Shown piece after piece: positions 1 to 9,968 of a stretch of 60,000 nucleotides of DNA. The notes beneath the pieces were generated by a model. The model was given only the letters and a program-made list of their open reading frames with translations, did no database searches and was not told the DNA's origin. The DNA is from Bolinopsis microptera. Lineage: Eukaryota; Ctenophora; Tentaculata; Lobata; Bolinopsidae. Each line of letters opens with the position of its first letter. Position 1 is the first letter of the stretch. The stretch lies in contig NC_087082.1 of the NCBI RefSeq assembly GCF_026151205.1, forward strand, positions 10,240,901 to 10,300,900. Direction: 5' to 3'. A program made the position numbers and the translations under genes.

Positions 1-666
1 GATGTTACTCCTAAGCTAAGTTGGAATAGTCAATGCGACAGAATTTATACTAAGGCCTGCCAACAACTTGGTATGGTCAGAAGAGATGGTCATATTGTCA
101 TTGATCAGAAACGTCGCCGGGCGCTTTATCTCTCCCTGGTTCGTAGCCAATTCGAAAATTGTTCCATAATCTGGCGCCCTTGTAATAAATCACTTAGTGA
201 TAAATTAGAAAGTCTCCAAAAGAGAGCTATTAAATGGATTCTGTCTGAAGAGGGCCGCAGTTATCCACCTGAGCAATATGTCAAAAAGTGCAAGCTTGTC
301 GACATTCTCCCTTTGGCTCAAAAGTTTGACTTGAATGATCTTATTTTTTTCCACAAAGTTCTTAACAATTTAATTCCTGTATCGCTGCCTCACTATCTCT
401 CTTTATATCAGGGCACTTCTCGACTAAGACGTTGCCACCTCGACAGTCTGTCTATTGTGTCATCAATTTTACCTAAGTTAAGTCAGAATTCACACACCAC
501 ATGTACCTCAAATAGCCCACTGGCAAAATCATTTTTCTACAGAACCCATATACTGTGGAATGGACTCCCTTTACAGGTAAGACAGATTGTGTCTACTAGT
601 CTTTTCAAAGCTGAGGTCACTAAGCATCTATGGAAATGTTTATTGGATAGTGAAACAACAGTCTAG
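1..666 (+). mobile_element. LINE retrotransposon, 3' end of the reverse-transcriptase ORF (5' cut by window)
   Basis: The frame is open from base 1 and stops with TAG at 664-666. The translation has the typical layout of the region C-terminal to the reverse transcriptase domain of non-LTR retrotransposons: SWNSQCDRIYTKACQQLG followed by a YLSLVRSQFENCSIIW segment, then LQKRAIKWIL. These match the 'thumb' and tail of jockey/CR1-like LINE ORF2 proteins. The RT catalytic motifs and any endonuclease lie upstream of the window. No internal stop is seen over about 220 codons, so the insertion may be fairly young. Family assignment is by motif layout only. Confidence 0.85.
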
Positions 667-1204
667 CCTAGTCTCTTTGCTCCCCATATTATTATTATTT
701 TTTGTTTTATTAATTTTTGTATCTACCTTCCTATACTTTCAACATCATATCACACTTCACCCGCACACCTTCTCACACATTAATGACCATTTCAGACCTG
801 TATCTAATGTATCTGGAATTTGACGTATTGAAATACAAATTTTGACTATATATCCACAGTTATTCACCATGGATATGTTTGTTATTAAATAGTTTTTCAT
901 AAATTTTTGGATTTAGATTAATTCGATGTAATGGGTCCAAGTTACTGCGGACATAGTTCACTATGTGTTTACCGTGTTTGGGTGCCCATCATATTTTACA
1001 GATGGGGGCGATATTTTGAACGATTCTATTTTATATTCATCTATTGCTGTACTCTGTAAAATTTGAAAAGTATTTAATAAAAAAAATCATGTAACAACTT
1101 TTCCATAGTACTGGAGAGTAAAACTATGTTAAACAAAAAAACTCTACAGCACATTTTGAGTCAGTAACAGTAACATGTCAATATGTTACAGACTCACATG
1201 CGTT
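667..1204. other. LINE 3' UTR and unassigned AT-rich DNA
   Basis: There is no convincing gene here. The first 400 or so bases probably include the 3' UTR of the upstream LINE, since the sequence runs to an A-rich stretch near 1075-1087 that could be the element's tail. I could not find a target-site duplication because the 5' end of the element is outside the window. Confidence 0.4.
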
Positions 1205-1383
1205 TAAAAACATTTTAGAAGACTGAGGAGGAGGAGGTGGACTGAGGAGGAGGAGGACTGAAGAGGAGAGGGAGGACTGCGGAAGAGGAGTAGGATTGGT
1301 GAGGAGGAAGAGGAGGAAGAGGAGGACTGAGGACGGGGAGGAGGAGGACTAAGAGGACGCGAGGGCTAAAGACGAGGAGGACT

Positions 1384-1416
<33 letters not shown>

Positions 1417-2905
1417 AGCGAGGACGAGGACTGAGGAGGAGGACTGATAAGAAGGAGAAGGAGGAGGAGGACTGAGGTGAAGGAGGACAGAGGAGGAAGA
1501 CTGAGGAGGACCAGGACGAGGACTAGGACAATGAGGACGATGAGGATGAGGACGAGGACTAAGGACGAGGAGGAGGACGACTGAGGAGGAGGACTGATTA
1601 GAAGGAGAAGGAAGAGGAGAAGGAGGAGGATGAGGAGGAGAACTGAGGAAGAGGAGGAAGACTGAGGAGAAAGAGGATGACTGGGGAGGACTGGGGAGGA
1701 GGAGAAGGACCGAGGAGGACTGAGGAGGAGGAGGACTGAAGAGGAGAGGGAGGACTGAGGAAGAGGAGCAGGATTGGTGAGGAGGAGGAGGAGGAGGAAG
1801 ACGAGAAGGAGGAGAAGGAGGAGGACTGAGGACGGGGAGGATGAGGACGAGGAGGACTAAGGACGAGGAGGACTGAGGAGGAGGACGAGAGCGAGGACGA
1901 GGAGGAAGACTGAGGAGGAGGACTGACAAGAAGGAGAAGGAGGAGGACTGAGGATGAGGAGGAGGAGAAGGAGAGCTGGGGGAGGACTGAGGAAGAGGAG
2001 GACTGGGGGAGGACTGAGGAGGATGATGAGGAGGAGGACTGAGGATGATGAGGAGGAGAAGGAGGACTGGGGAGGACTGATGAGGAGGAGGACTGGGGGA
2101 GGACTGAGGAGGAGGGGGAGGACTGACGAGGAGGAGAACGACTGAGGAGGAAGAGGAAGATGAGGAGGAAGAAGAGGAGGAGGACTGACGAGTAGGGGGA
2201 GGACTGGGGACTGAGGAGGAGGAGGACTGAGGAGGAAGAAGATGAGGACTGAGGAAGAGGACTGAAGAGGATGAGGAGGGCTGAGGAGGAGGATGAGGAG
2301 GAGGAGACTGAGGAGGAGGAGGAGGACTGAGGAGGAAGACTGAGGAGGATGAGGACGAGGACTAAGGACGAGGACTAGGAGGATGAGGACAAGGGCTAAG
2401 AAAGAGAAGGAGGACGACTGAGGAGGAGGACTGATAAGGAGGAGAAGGAAGAGAAGGAGGAGGAGGATGAGGAGGAGGAGGACTGAGGAGGAGGAGGATA
2501 AGGAGGAGAATGAGGAGGATGATGAGGAGGACTCAGGAGGAGGAGGATAAGGAGGAGAATGAGCAGGAGGAGGATGAGGATGACTCAGGAGGAGGACTCC
2601 AGAGGAGGAGGACTCAGGAGGAGGAAGAGGAGGAGGACTCAGGAGGAGGAAGAGGAGGACTAGTGGAGGACTGAGGAAGAGGACTGATGAGGATGAGGAG
2701 GAGGAGTCAGGAGGAGGAGGACGACTATGAGGGGGACTGAGGAGGGCTGATGGGCAGGAGAACGAGGAGGATGAGGAGGAGAAATGAGGAGGTGGAGGAG
2801 GAGGAGGAGGAGAAGGAGAAGGAGAAGGAGGAGGACTGGGAGTAGGACTGAGGAGGAGGGGACTGAGGAGGAGGGTGAGGAGGGTGAGGAGGAGGAGGAG
2901 GACAA
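1205..2905. repeat. 1.7-kb purine-rich (GAGGAGGACTGA)-like low-complexity block
   Basis: The plus strand is almost pure A/G, built from GGA, GAG and GAC triplets with a recurring interruption ACTGA (a 12-bp theme GAGGAGGACTGA, irregularly spaced). Pyrimidines are nearly confined to that interruption. Open frames across it encode only Ser/Pro/Leu-rich or Arg/Gly/Glu-rich strings on the two strands, the usual by-product of such repeats, so I call no gene. A polypurine tract this long could form triplex DNA. Confidence 0.9.
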
Positions 2906-3271
2906 AATGACAAAATATAACCCGGTACCTAGTGTTGTACTAATACATAATAACAAGTAACAGGGATAAAATTAATGAGCAGAAACAATCGATCTCACGT
3001 CAAGAGGCCAAAGCACCTGGGTCTGGGAGTACATGACAACTCCAACTTGTAGTGAGCATACTAGCCCCTGCAGTGGAAAAACACATAAAACATACTATTG
3101 GAATGTCCAATTGGTTCGTTTTCTCATAAAAATATAGCATATGTAGGGGTTCTGGTTGAATTATATCACTTCTGAGAGGTTTTAGAGATCGATTCTGTAA
3201 ATTTCTCAATTTTCCGATTTTTCCGATTCCGATTTTGGCCTCATCAACCCTCATATCGGACATCGGGTTGG

Positions 3272-3272
<1 letters not shown>
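2906..3272. other. Unassigned sequence between repeat blocks
   Basis: I see no gene or clear repeat. A short segment just before 3240, with repeated 'ccgatttt' words, resembles text that recurs at 3430-3445 and 3700-3712, so the tail end may belong to the repeat that follows. Confidence 0.4.

Positions 3273-3303
<31 letters not shown>
3273..3303. repeat. Poly-C tract, 31 C
   Basis: An uninterrupted run of 31 C as written. It sits directly before the TATACTTTAA repeat. The exact length is unreliable, because such runs are a classic sequencing and assembly problem. Confidence 0.9.
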
Positions 3304-3745
3304 TATACTTTAATATACTTTAACATACTTTAATATACTTTAATGTACTTTAATATACTTTAATATACCTACATTTTCTCCATTAAAATTTTGAACCATA
3401 TTAAAGTATATTAAAATGTAGGTTTTTTTTTCCAATTTTGACCCGGGATATACTTTAATATACTTTAATATACTTTAATATACCTACATTATAAAAAATT
3501 ATGTGAAAAATTTTGTTTTATTTAATGTATGGATTAGATTTACCTTTCATGTAAAGTTAGTCTTGTTCAAAGATATTGATACTTAACCAATTTATGAGCC
3601 AAAATATATGAAGTATGAGTTCAGGGGACTAGCAACTGGCTTATCTTCTAATCTACTAATTGTAGGTATATTAAAGTATATTAAAATGTAGGATTTTTTC
3701 CGATTTTGACCCGGGGATATACTTTAATATACTTTAATATGGTTG
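3304..3745. repeat. TATACTTTAA repeat with an internal ~80-bp direct duplication
   Basis: Short arrays of the 10-11 bp word TATACTTTAA occur at 3304-3367, 3449-3484 and 3718-3740. The reverse-complement word TTAAAGTATA occurs at 3401-3410 and 3671-3680. A longer unit is duplicated directly: 3401-3480 and 3671-3740 both read through TTAAAGTATATTAAAATGTA, a T-rich tract, 'ttttgacccgggg', and back into TATACTTTAA. The arrangement can fold into hairpins. Confidence 0.8.
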
Positions 3746-3763
3746 CCCCCCCCCCCCCCCCCC
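3746..3763. repeat. Poly-C tract, 18 C
   Basis: A run of 18 C directly abutting the 9-bp satellite. Its length may be unreliable. Confidence 0.85.
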
Positions 3764-4091
3764 AAGTATGGTAAGTATGGTAGGTATGGTAGGTATGGTA
3801 GGTATGGTAGGTATGGTAGGTATGGTAGGTATGGTAAGTATGGTAAGTATGGTAAGTATGGTAGGTATGGTAAGTATGGTAAGTATGGTGAGTATGGTAA
3901 GTATGGTGAGTATGGTAAGTATGGTAAGTATGGTAAGTATGGTAAGTATGGTAAGTATGGTAAGTATGGTAAGTATGGTAAGTATGGTAAGTATGGTAAG
4001 TATGGTAAGTATGGTAAGTATGGTAAGTATGGTAAGTATGGTAAGTATGGTAAGTATGGTAAGTATGGTAAGTATGGTAAATATGGTTGCC
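3764..4091. repeat. 9-bp satellite (GTAAGTATG)n, about 36 copies
   Basis: The unit is GTAAGTATG with GTAGGTATG variants concentrated in the first quarter and two GTGAGTATG copies near 3890-3910. Every unit carries a match to the metazoan 5' splice site (G|GTRAGT). Because the period is a multiple of three and the unit lacks stops in several frames, long open frames run through it on both strands (Gly-Lys-Tyr or Val-Ser-Met repeats on plus, Leu-Pro-Tyr or Ile-Leu-Thr on minus). I treat all of these as artefacts. The 12-mer AATATGGTTGCC occurs on both sides (3736-3747, 4080-4091), suggesting the array grew from it. Confidence 0.95.
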
Positions 4092-5681
4092 TCACAAACT
4101 AGGAGCTTCGACTGAGAATTTCTATGGTACAACCTTACAGATTGGATGCAACTAGCAGTTAGCACACTTAAACAAAAAAGATGAAATTAGAAGTGATATT
4201 TTGTTCTCGTGAGACAAAGCCAACTCCAGATGTTATATGGATTATGAAGGTTGGAATTCACCCAATATACAACATCCGCTACCGAAATTAGGTATCAAAA
4301 TCTGTTGTTAAACTGAACTGTTAAAAGCCTCTGACACAACAACACAACAAGGGAAAGTAAGTTTGGCGATACTAATAAAACGGCTAAAATTTCACTTTCA
4401 GATATTTAGCCTTGCAGCCCCATACGATATTATCACAGAGGTGTGAAACAAATTGATGAAGTGTACTCTACTGTATAGGGCACAAAGGGGTGCAACATAG
4501 TTTAACAAAATAAGCCATAGTTGTTAATAATTAGTTGTTTGGACTGAGTATTCGTTAATTACTTAGTACATTAAAAGAATCTCAATTATTACTACTATAC
4601 GCAGTAGTGTCGAAATTATTCAAAATGAAAACTTTAGCTTTAAAATGTTATCGGATATTTTGACTTCTCAATTTCCACTAAAATGTATGCCAACAAACCG
4701 ATCAGACTAGTGAAATAAAAAAACAATCAAAAGGTGATCCCTGAACTTAAGTGATCGGTTACCTTGTTTACAAAACATATGATCAGTGCTGCAGAAATCT
4801 CATTAGTACAATCCAATTATCCGATCATTACCACAGTGGTATAATGGTATTGTTATCCTAATGACATATCAAGCAACGTCAGAAGATCTGCGTGATGAGA
4901 AACATTAAGTTAACATGAGGCAGGGTGTTGATAACGGTTATCAGGGTAGGTGAAAATAAATAGCTAATGTTGTGGCATTGAAACCGCAGAAAAACGAGAA
5001 CCGAGAAACCTGTGAAAACAAGTTTTTGGCACACCTCAAATACTCTAGCCACACCAAGACTGCTTTATGTCATCCTTTGATCACCATGGAAAAATCTGAT
5101 CTTTTTTAAATAAATTGCGTATAGCGATGTCAAGCCGAAGTTGAACAAAATTTTATACACTATTTTATTTATGGCCGCTCAGAACTGTTAGACCCACCTC
5201 TAAATTATCTTTAAATCTAAATACGTTAATCTTTCAACGGACACATAACGCAAGGTTACCTATCATCCAAGTAGAGCGAAATGCACTTATGTGAAGACCA
5301 CGTTCTACTAATATGATTGCTTTTCCGCAGTAAGTAGCAGAAAATAACTTGCATTAATAAGATATTCTAACATTAAAATCTCACATGTATGGACAGCTCT
5401 ACACTTGGACATCATCTCCAATTTTCTCAGAATTACCAGAAACCTTATCCCAGAAAATAGCAAAACCCTAACGTAAACGACCCGTTTTTCATGAGGGTGA
5501 TTGTGAGAAGTGAGTGATCAGTAACTTGTGTAATTAGTTTCGTTTATGTTCCATTGCTTACGTATTATCGTGTCGGATTGCTTCGGTTAAAACTCAGACG
5601 ACATAATTTGTGTAATTCTAAGACATTTACTCCGTATTTAATGCAGACGATCAAATCCAGTAAATAATTATCGTTAGGCTC
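4092..5681. other. Intergenic, nothing recognised
   Basis: About 1.6 kb of AT-rich sequence with stops in all frames, no coding exon that I can support, and no strong repeat. It could include the 3' end of the small minus-strand gene that follows if that gene has further exons. Confidence 0.5.
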
Positions 5682-6643
5682 CTAAATACAAAACGCTCTA
5701 CCAACCTCCTCTTGATTCGGGTGGTTCTCTTGGTTGCTGTTGTTACTATTCTGTTTGGTACGTTTAGCGGCAGCATACTCAATATCAGGATAACTGCTGT
5801 ATTTCTTGCGCTTTGATCTTGTTACTACAAGCCTAGGACTCATATATCTGTCTATTTGGTGCCTTCTCTGTCTCAATATAACTGAAATACAACAGTGATC
5901 GATTATACCGAAATAATAAACTTCGGCTTTATTAATACAGTGGTCATTTGAAGGTCGGATACAAAATATGGTTTGCCAATTGACCGGCGCGCGCCGCTGG
6001 AACGCGCATAAACTAAATGATTTTGTACCATATTGAAGCACAAGAATGGCTCCGCGCGTTACCAAAACGACTAAGCAAAACAGGGACCCATTAAAATTTC
6101 CGTTTTATTTCAGACGCTGAAGTTTGTAGGTTTACAACCTACCAGGACGCGCGCCGAGTTGGACTCGTCGTTGGAACAGATATTTTACGAGTATCACCCG
6201 TTAACGCTGAAGTCCAAACATTAACTATGTGTGCCTTCCAACGTGGCACAGATTGAGCTGTTTGTGTTCATTCCAATAATCACGTGGATTAAGTGCAGTA
6301 ATCTTGATCAACTCCATTCCTAAACCTGTAGATCAATCATTAACAAGGCTGCCACTCATACAAACTATTACGTTAACAGCTATACATTAAATAGAGACCA
6401 ACCTCTGGGAGATGAAGTTAGTGCTTGTGAACGAGATCTTGTAAATCTTCTAGTCTCAATTGCTGCGGCCTGAAAACACAACGATAAGCTCATACGCTGG
6501 AATTAAGTTCTTTTCACGTTCTTAAATAAATTTCACATATTTAAATTTTCACCAAGGTTAAATGGAAATCTTTTTAAACTCACAACATCTATAGAGTCTC
6601 TGGAATCGTCGTCAATAGAAAACTCAGTGTGTCTTGTCTTCAT
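5682..6643 (-). CDS. Hypothetical small basic protein, three-exon model
   Basis: I do not recognise this protein. The model joins 6643-6584 (20 codons, donor GTGAGT), 6469-6403 (acceptor TTTTCAG, donor GTTGGT) and 5881 downward (acceptor TATTTCAG). Phases agree (0, then 1). The product starts MKTRHTEFSIDDDSRD and is rich in Arg/Lys/Ser: RRFTRSRSQ in exon 2 and VVTRSKRKK plus AAAKRTKQ in exon 3, which could act as nuclear localisation signals. It ends in an Asn/Gln-rich stretch. Exon 3 either reads on to a TAG at 5682-5684, giving about 108 residues, or splices at GAG|GTTGGT (ends 5706) to an exon I could not find. Two short upstream ATGs are quickly closed. Conserved domains are not apparent. 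Confidence 0.5.
6114..6213 (-). repeat. 80-bp palindromic module bounded by 10-bp direct repeats (copy 1)
   Basis: The core at 6124-6203 contains two small palindromes (GTAGGTT-TAC-AACCTAC and CGAGT-TGG-ACTCG) around a CGCGCGCC block. The sequence ACGCTGAAGT flanks it on both sides (6114-6123 and 6204-6213). A close copy lies inverted at 28193-28306. This one sits in the second intron of the hypothetical gene. Confidence 0.75.
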
Positions 6644-6983
6644 GTTACGACTTCATGACATATTTGCCTCACTGAAGACTTCTGTGTTAAAACATGCATA
6701 TTACATAATATGCATAATGCATATATATATCATCGATATTAACAAGATTTTGAAAGTGTAAACCACAAGGCTATTTACGCGGGAAAGCAATTCATTGGCA
6801 AAACTTTCACATCTTCTCTGTCCTAATGCTCAAATTATCCTTAACTGAAACTGAATCTTCAGCAGTAACCTTAATGGGCAAGCCTGTAATAAGGACCAAC
6901 CTTAATATCATGACCTTGTATTTGTAGCCATAAAACTAAGCTGGGGTAACAAATTAGGTATAGGATCAAATCTCAAAATGCTC

Positions 6984-6989
6984 TTTATT
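6984..6989 (-). terminator. Candidate poly(A) signal of EBAG9
   Basis: The minus strand reads AATAAA here, about 310 bases past the EBAG9 stop codon. This is a plausible 3' end, unconfirmed. Confidence 0.4.
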
Positions 6990-7295
6990 TTAGCTCATCT
7001 GGACCAAAAGAAATTAGAACATAGTTTCACAGTTAATAGTCAAACGTGGTAAAATCTCGATTTTAATTTCAATTTCTAAATGAATAAGAGTTACATAAAC
7101 ATTATACAAATGGTTTACCCAATAATACTCAAACACAGTGCAGTATTCACAAGATTAAATACCCCCACAACTTTCAATCAATCCAAAAACCAAACCAGTT
7201 GGATCCTCATATAAAGCTGTTAAAAATATTAAATATATTTTCAAGTCTGAAATTCATGCAAAAATATAACAATCTGCCCCTTTCTGGACAGATTC

Positions 7296-8432
7296 TCAGG
7301 ATAATTTACTAGAACGTTCCTTTTCTTTCCGTCGCTTTTCCCTTTCCGAGGCTCTTTTCTTCTTGGTAGCTTCATTCTTAACAGCGATAATCTCTGAATC
7401 ATCAAGAGTCTCGTCCTCTCCCCAGCCCCCTGGTTCCGAGTCTGCAAGCTCTCCCAGTCCTACTCCTCCAGCTACTAGTCCTACCTAAGATAATACAAAT
7501 TGAAGACCTGAACTTTTTTAATAAGAAAATAATTAATTAATTATTAATCTATCTTATATTTAGTTTGTGTTGAAATAAGGCTGTAAATAAGGATTTAGCA
7601 TTTAGTGGAGACGCTGCTTAACAGAATAAAATAACGAGCATTTTATAAAACTTATGGTTTTACAATATTTATGCCAGCCAAACATATATAATCCTCATCT
7701 CCCTCATAGAGCAAAGAGAGTTAGCGGCCACTTTTACACACTCCAATGGATCTATGCGATCTCTTCAGGCAACTCAGCCGAATGATTCAATGATTGGAAT
7801 GGAAACTTGATTGAGGGTTAAATGAGGAGGGTTACCTGTTAATAGTTCAAGAAACTTCCTAGGATACCCCTTCAGTACATACTGTAAACATTTTACATTT
7901 AACTATTAACTATTAACACTCACATCAAAGCTAGTATCAACAGTAAGCCTAGAACTGGCTGAGGTTTGTGGTACTACGTCATTACTGGTACTCCTTATCC
8001 TTATCTGAGCTGGTTGCTTGAACTCGGGGACCATGTCCGCGAAGAAATCTACTTGGGGAGGTTCCTCTTCTGTTTCTTCGTTTTTCTTATCTATTTGTAC
8101 ACCAGTCATAGGCTCCCAGTCATCCCACTTCTCCTGGGAATAGATTTTTTTAGTTAAGAGTGTTTTGCAACGGCTTGCATAGTTCAGATTTGATTTTTTG
8201 GTGTGTTATGTAGTTTTTAAACATTTATTCATAATAAGACTTTTTTTTTAACATAAGGAAAACAAATGATGCGGACTTAAAACTTGTGTAATATACTTAC
8301 ATCTCCTTTATCGAATTTGCTGTTTGACTTTAAAGCACTCGGCAGCAAAGGAGTGTCTTTGTGGTTCTTTCTGCAGATTTTCTTAATCAACGAAATTAGG
8401 AAAGTTAGAAGCCTCTTGATGTAGTGAAACAT
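7296..8432 (-). CDS. EBAG9: EBAG9 (RCAS1) homologue, three exons, 176 aa
   Basis: Exons are 8432-8301, 8133-7924 and 7484-7296, all phase 0, with donors GTAAGT and GTGAGT and acceptors CCCAG and CTTAG. EBAG9 is a Golgi/secretory-pathway protein that modulates vesicle traffic in animals. The model keeps the family layout: an N-terminal hydrophobic and basic segment (MFHYIKRLLTFLISLIKK), the acidic Trp motif EKWDDWEP at the start of exon 2 (compare EEWTSWDED in vertebrates), a PQVDFFADMVP segment, a Gly/acidic stretch with GGWGEDETLDD, and a charged coiled-coil tail ending KLS as in vertebrates. Length is close to the vertebrate protein (213 aa). The start is the first in-frame ATG of exon 1; the frame stays open upstream without another ATG. 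The join between exons rests on phase and homology. Confidence 0.88.
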
Positions 8433-8948
8433 AGCGTTTAGTTTTTGTGGGGTGATAAATCCTTTCTTTCGATGTCTTCTAACGTTAATCAAGAGTAGAG
8501 ACTGATTATCTTCAATTCTTCAGGGTTTCATTGCGTAACTAAGAATAAAATTGGCTGTTAATTTTTTTTGTCGTATTTAACATTCCCATATTAATACTGA
8601 TCGAGCTGAAATAAAAAGAAGAATATCTATTCAACAGAATATAATTGGATTCGAGATTACGATTCTTATTCGCGTGGATTGGCCCGATTGGCCTAAAACT
8701 TTTCTTTTCAGAGGCAAATATTTAAGCCAAATATAGAACTATATCAACATATCAACATATCACATTCAAAATCAATCTCATTAATTATCCCACATCCAGA
8801 AAGTTTTAAATTTTTCAGTCAAATGTTTCCTCCAAAAATGTTCTTAAGCCTTTAAAAACAGTTCAGGTCTTCTTAAAATTTACTCCAAAGCCTAAAATTT
8901 CCTCGCAGATTGTCTGTCGGTCTTCGACCTTTGCTTTCTGGATGTAAG
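8433..8948. other. Intergenic between MECR and EBAG9
   Basis: This holds the 5' flank of EBAG9 and the 3' end of MECR. Nothing else is recognised. Confidence 0.5.
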
Positions 8949-9968
8949 TTAATTTTGGTACCTAGAATCACCCAAAGTCTTATCGACTACAAACAACTGC
9001 TTCAACTTGAAAGCATTATCAAGAGCATCCGAATAGTCATAAAAAGAATTCTCCCTATGGGGCGTTGGAACCATCTCCCCTGTCTGAAAATACTCCGCAA
9101 GCTTCCCAAACATCTCATCCTCTGACTCTGTCCGGGCATGTTTATTAGTCCACCTTGTCATCCAGTAGCTGTGGAGTGTAATGTCTTTAAATACCTGCAA
9201 CCCAAACGGAACCGACATGGGACTGTTACTCATAGCTCCATATGTAACAAGACTGCTCTGCTCGCCCAAACACTTCAGCAGCTGGACAGTGTCCCTACCA
9301 CCGACCATGTTCAGCGCTAAACGTGGGGTGTTCTCCCTACAGAACTCCTCTATTTCACCTCTTTGAGAAGAGGTGAACACTGCATCTCCCCCCACAGATA
9401 GCAACTCAGCTTTAACCTTCTCAGCTCCTTCTTTATCTCTGATAATGTTAACGGTTCTGATACCTTGAGCTTTAGACAGCTGTATAACCGCTCTGCCAAC
9501 CCCGCTGTTTGCGCCGTTCTGTATAATCCAGCCTCCTTTTGGTGGCTTCTGAAAATCCTCGATCATTCTATACGCTGTGCAAGGGTTCACTGCTAACATG
9601 GCAGACGCTGCAGCAGACAAATTGTCTGGGATCTTCTTGACAGACCCTTCATCTGTGACACAGTGTGATCTCCAGGTTCCAAACCCTGCATACGCAGGAA
9701 TAACAGTGTCTCCAGGACTCACACTCTTTATATTGCTGCCGACTTCCAACACAGTTGCAGAACCTTCGTTCCCTCCAACAGCGGGTAGCTCAGGTTTTAT
9801 CGGGTATTTCCCCTCTATTTGGTTGTAGTCGGACGGGTTTATAGGGGCTGCAAGAAATTTCAGTAGAATTTGATTAGCTGACAGTTTGGAGTTGAGGGCT
9901 TGTCTTGCTACTTCGATAGTTGAGCTGGGGGTGCCATATTTGGCATACCGTAATAATATGCTGTTCAT
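8949..9968 (-). CDS. MECR: Mitochondrial enoyl-[acyl-carrier-protein] reductase (MECR), single exon, 339 aa
   Basis: This is an NADPH-dependent trans-2-enoyl thioester reductase of the MDR superfamily, the last step of mitochondrial fatty acid synthesis that feeds lipoic acid production. Family landmarks are all present: APINPSDYNQIEGKYPIKP with the catalytic tyrosine at Tyr55, PAVGGNEG, GTWR at 97-100, VNPCTAYRMI, the nucleotide-binding NGANSGVG at 151-158, RLALNMVGG, and a SYWMTRW segment. The length equals the mature animal enzyme; the N terminus is short, so the mitochondrial targeting peptide is either brief or encoded upstream. It is intronless, unlike the intron-rich neighbours and most animal MECR genes, so a retrocopy is possible, but the frame is fully intact. 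A 3' splice site-like AG lies about 19 bases upstream of the ATG. Confidence 0.95.
   Translation of the reverse strand: MNSILLRYAKYGTPSSTIEVARQALNSKLSANQILLKFLAAPINPSDYNQIEGKYPIKPELPAVGGNEGSATVLEVGSNIKSVSPGDTVIPAYAGFGTWRSHCVTDEGSVKKIPDNLSAAASAMLAVNPCTAYRMIEDFQKPPKGGWIIQNGANSGVGRAVIQLSKAQGIRTVNIIRDKEGAEKVKAELLSVGGDAVFTSSQRGEIEEFCRENTPRLALNMVGGRDTVQLLKCLGEQSSLVTYGAMSNSPMSVPFGLQVFKDITLHSYWMTRWTNKHARTESEDEMFGKLAEYFQTGEMVPTPHRENSFYDYSDALDNAFKLKQLFVVDKTLGDSRYQN

Noticed and set aside
1366-1929. Ser/Pro/Leu-rich open frame on the minus strand, and similar frames at 1954-2145 and 2660-2956
   Set aside because: They are simply translations of the purine-rich repeat; composition follows the DNA and there is no domain.
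3724-4165. Tripeptide-repeat proteins on both strands
   Set aside because: The 9-bp satellite is open in several frames at once, so these frames carry no evidence of coding.
8433-8492. Extended EBAG9 start upstream of the chosen ATG
   Set aside because: The upstream in-frame codon is TTG, not ATG, and the family's N terminus matches the inner ATG.
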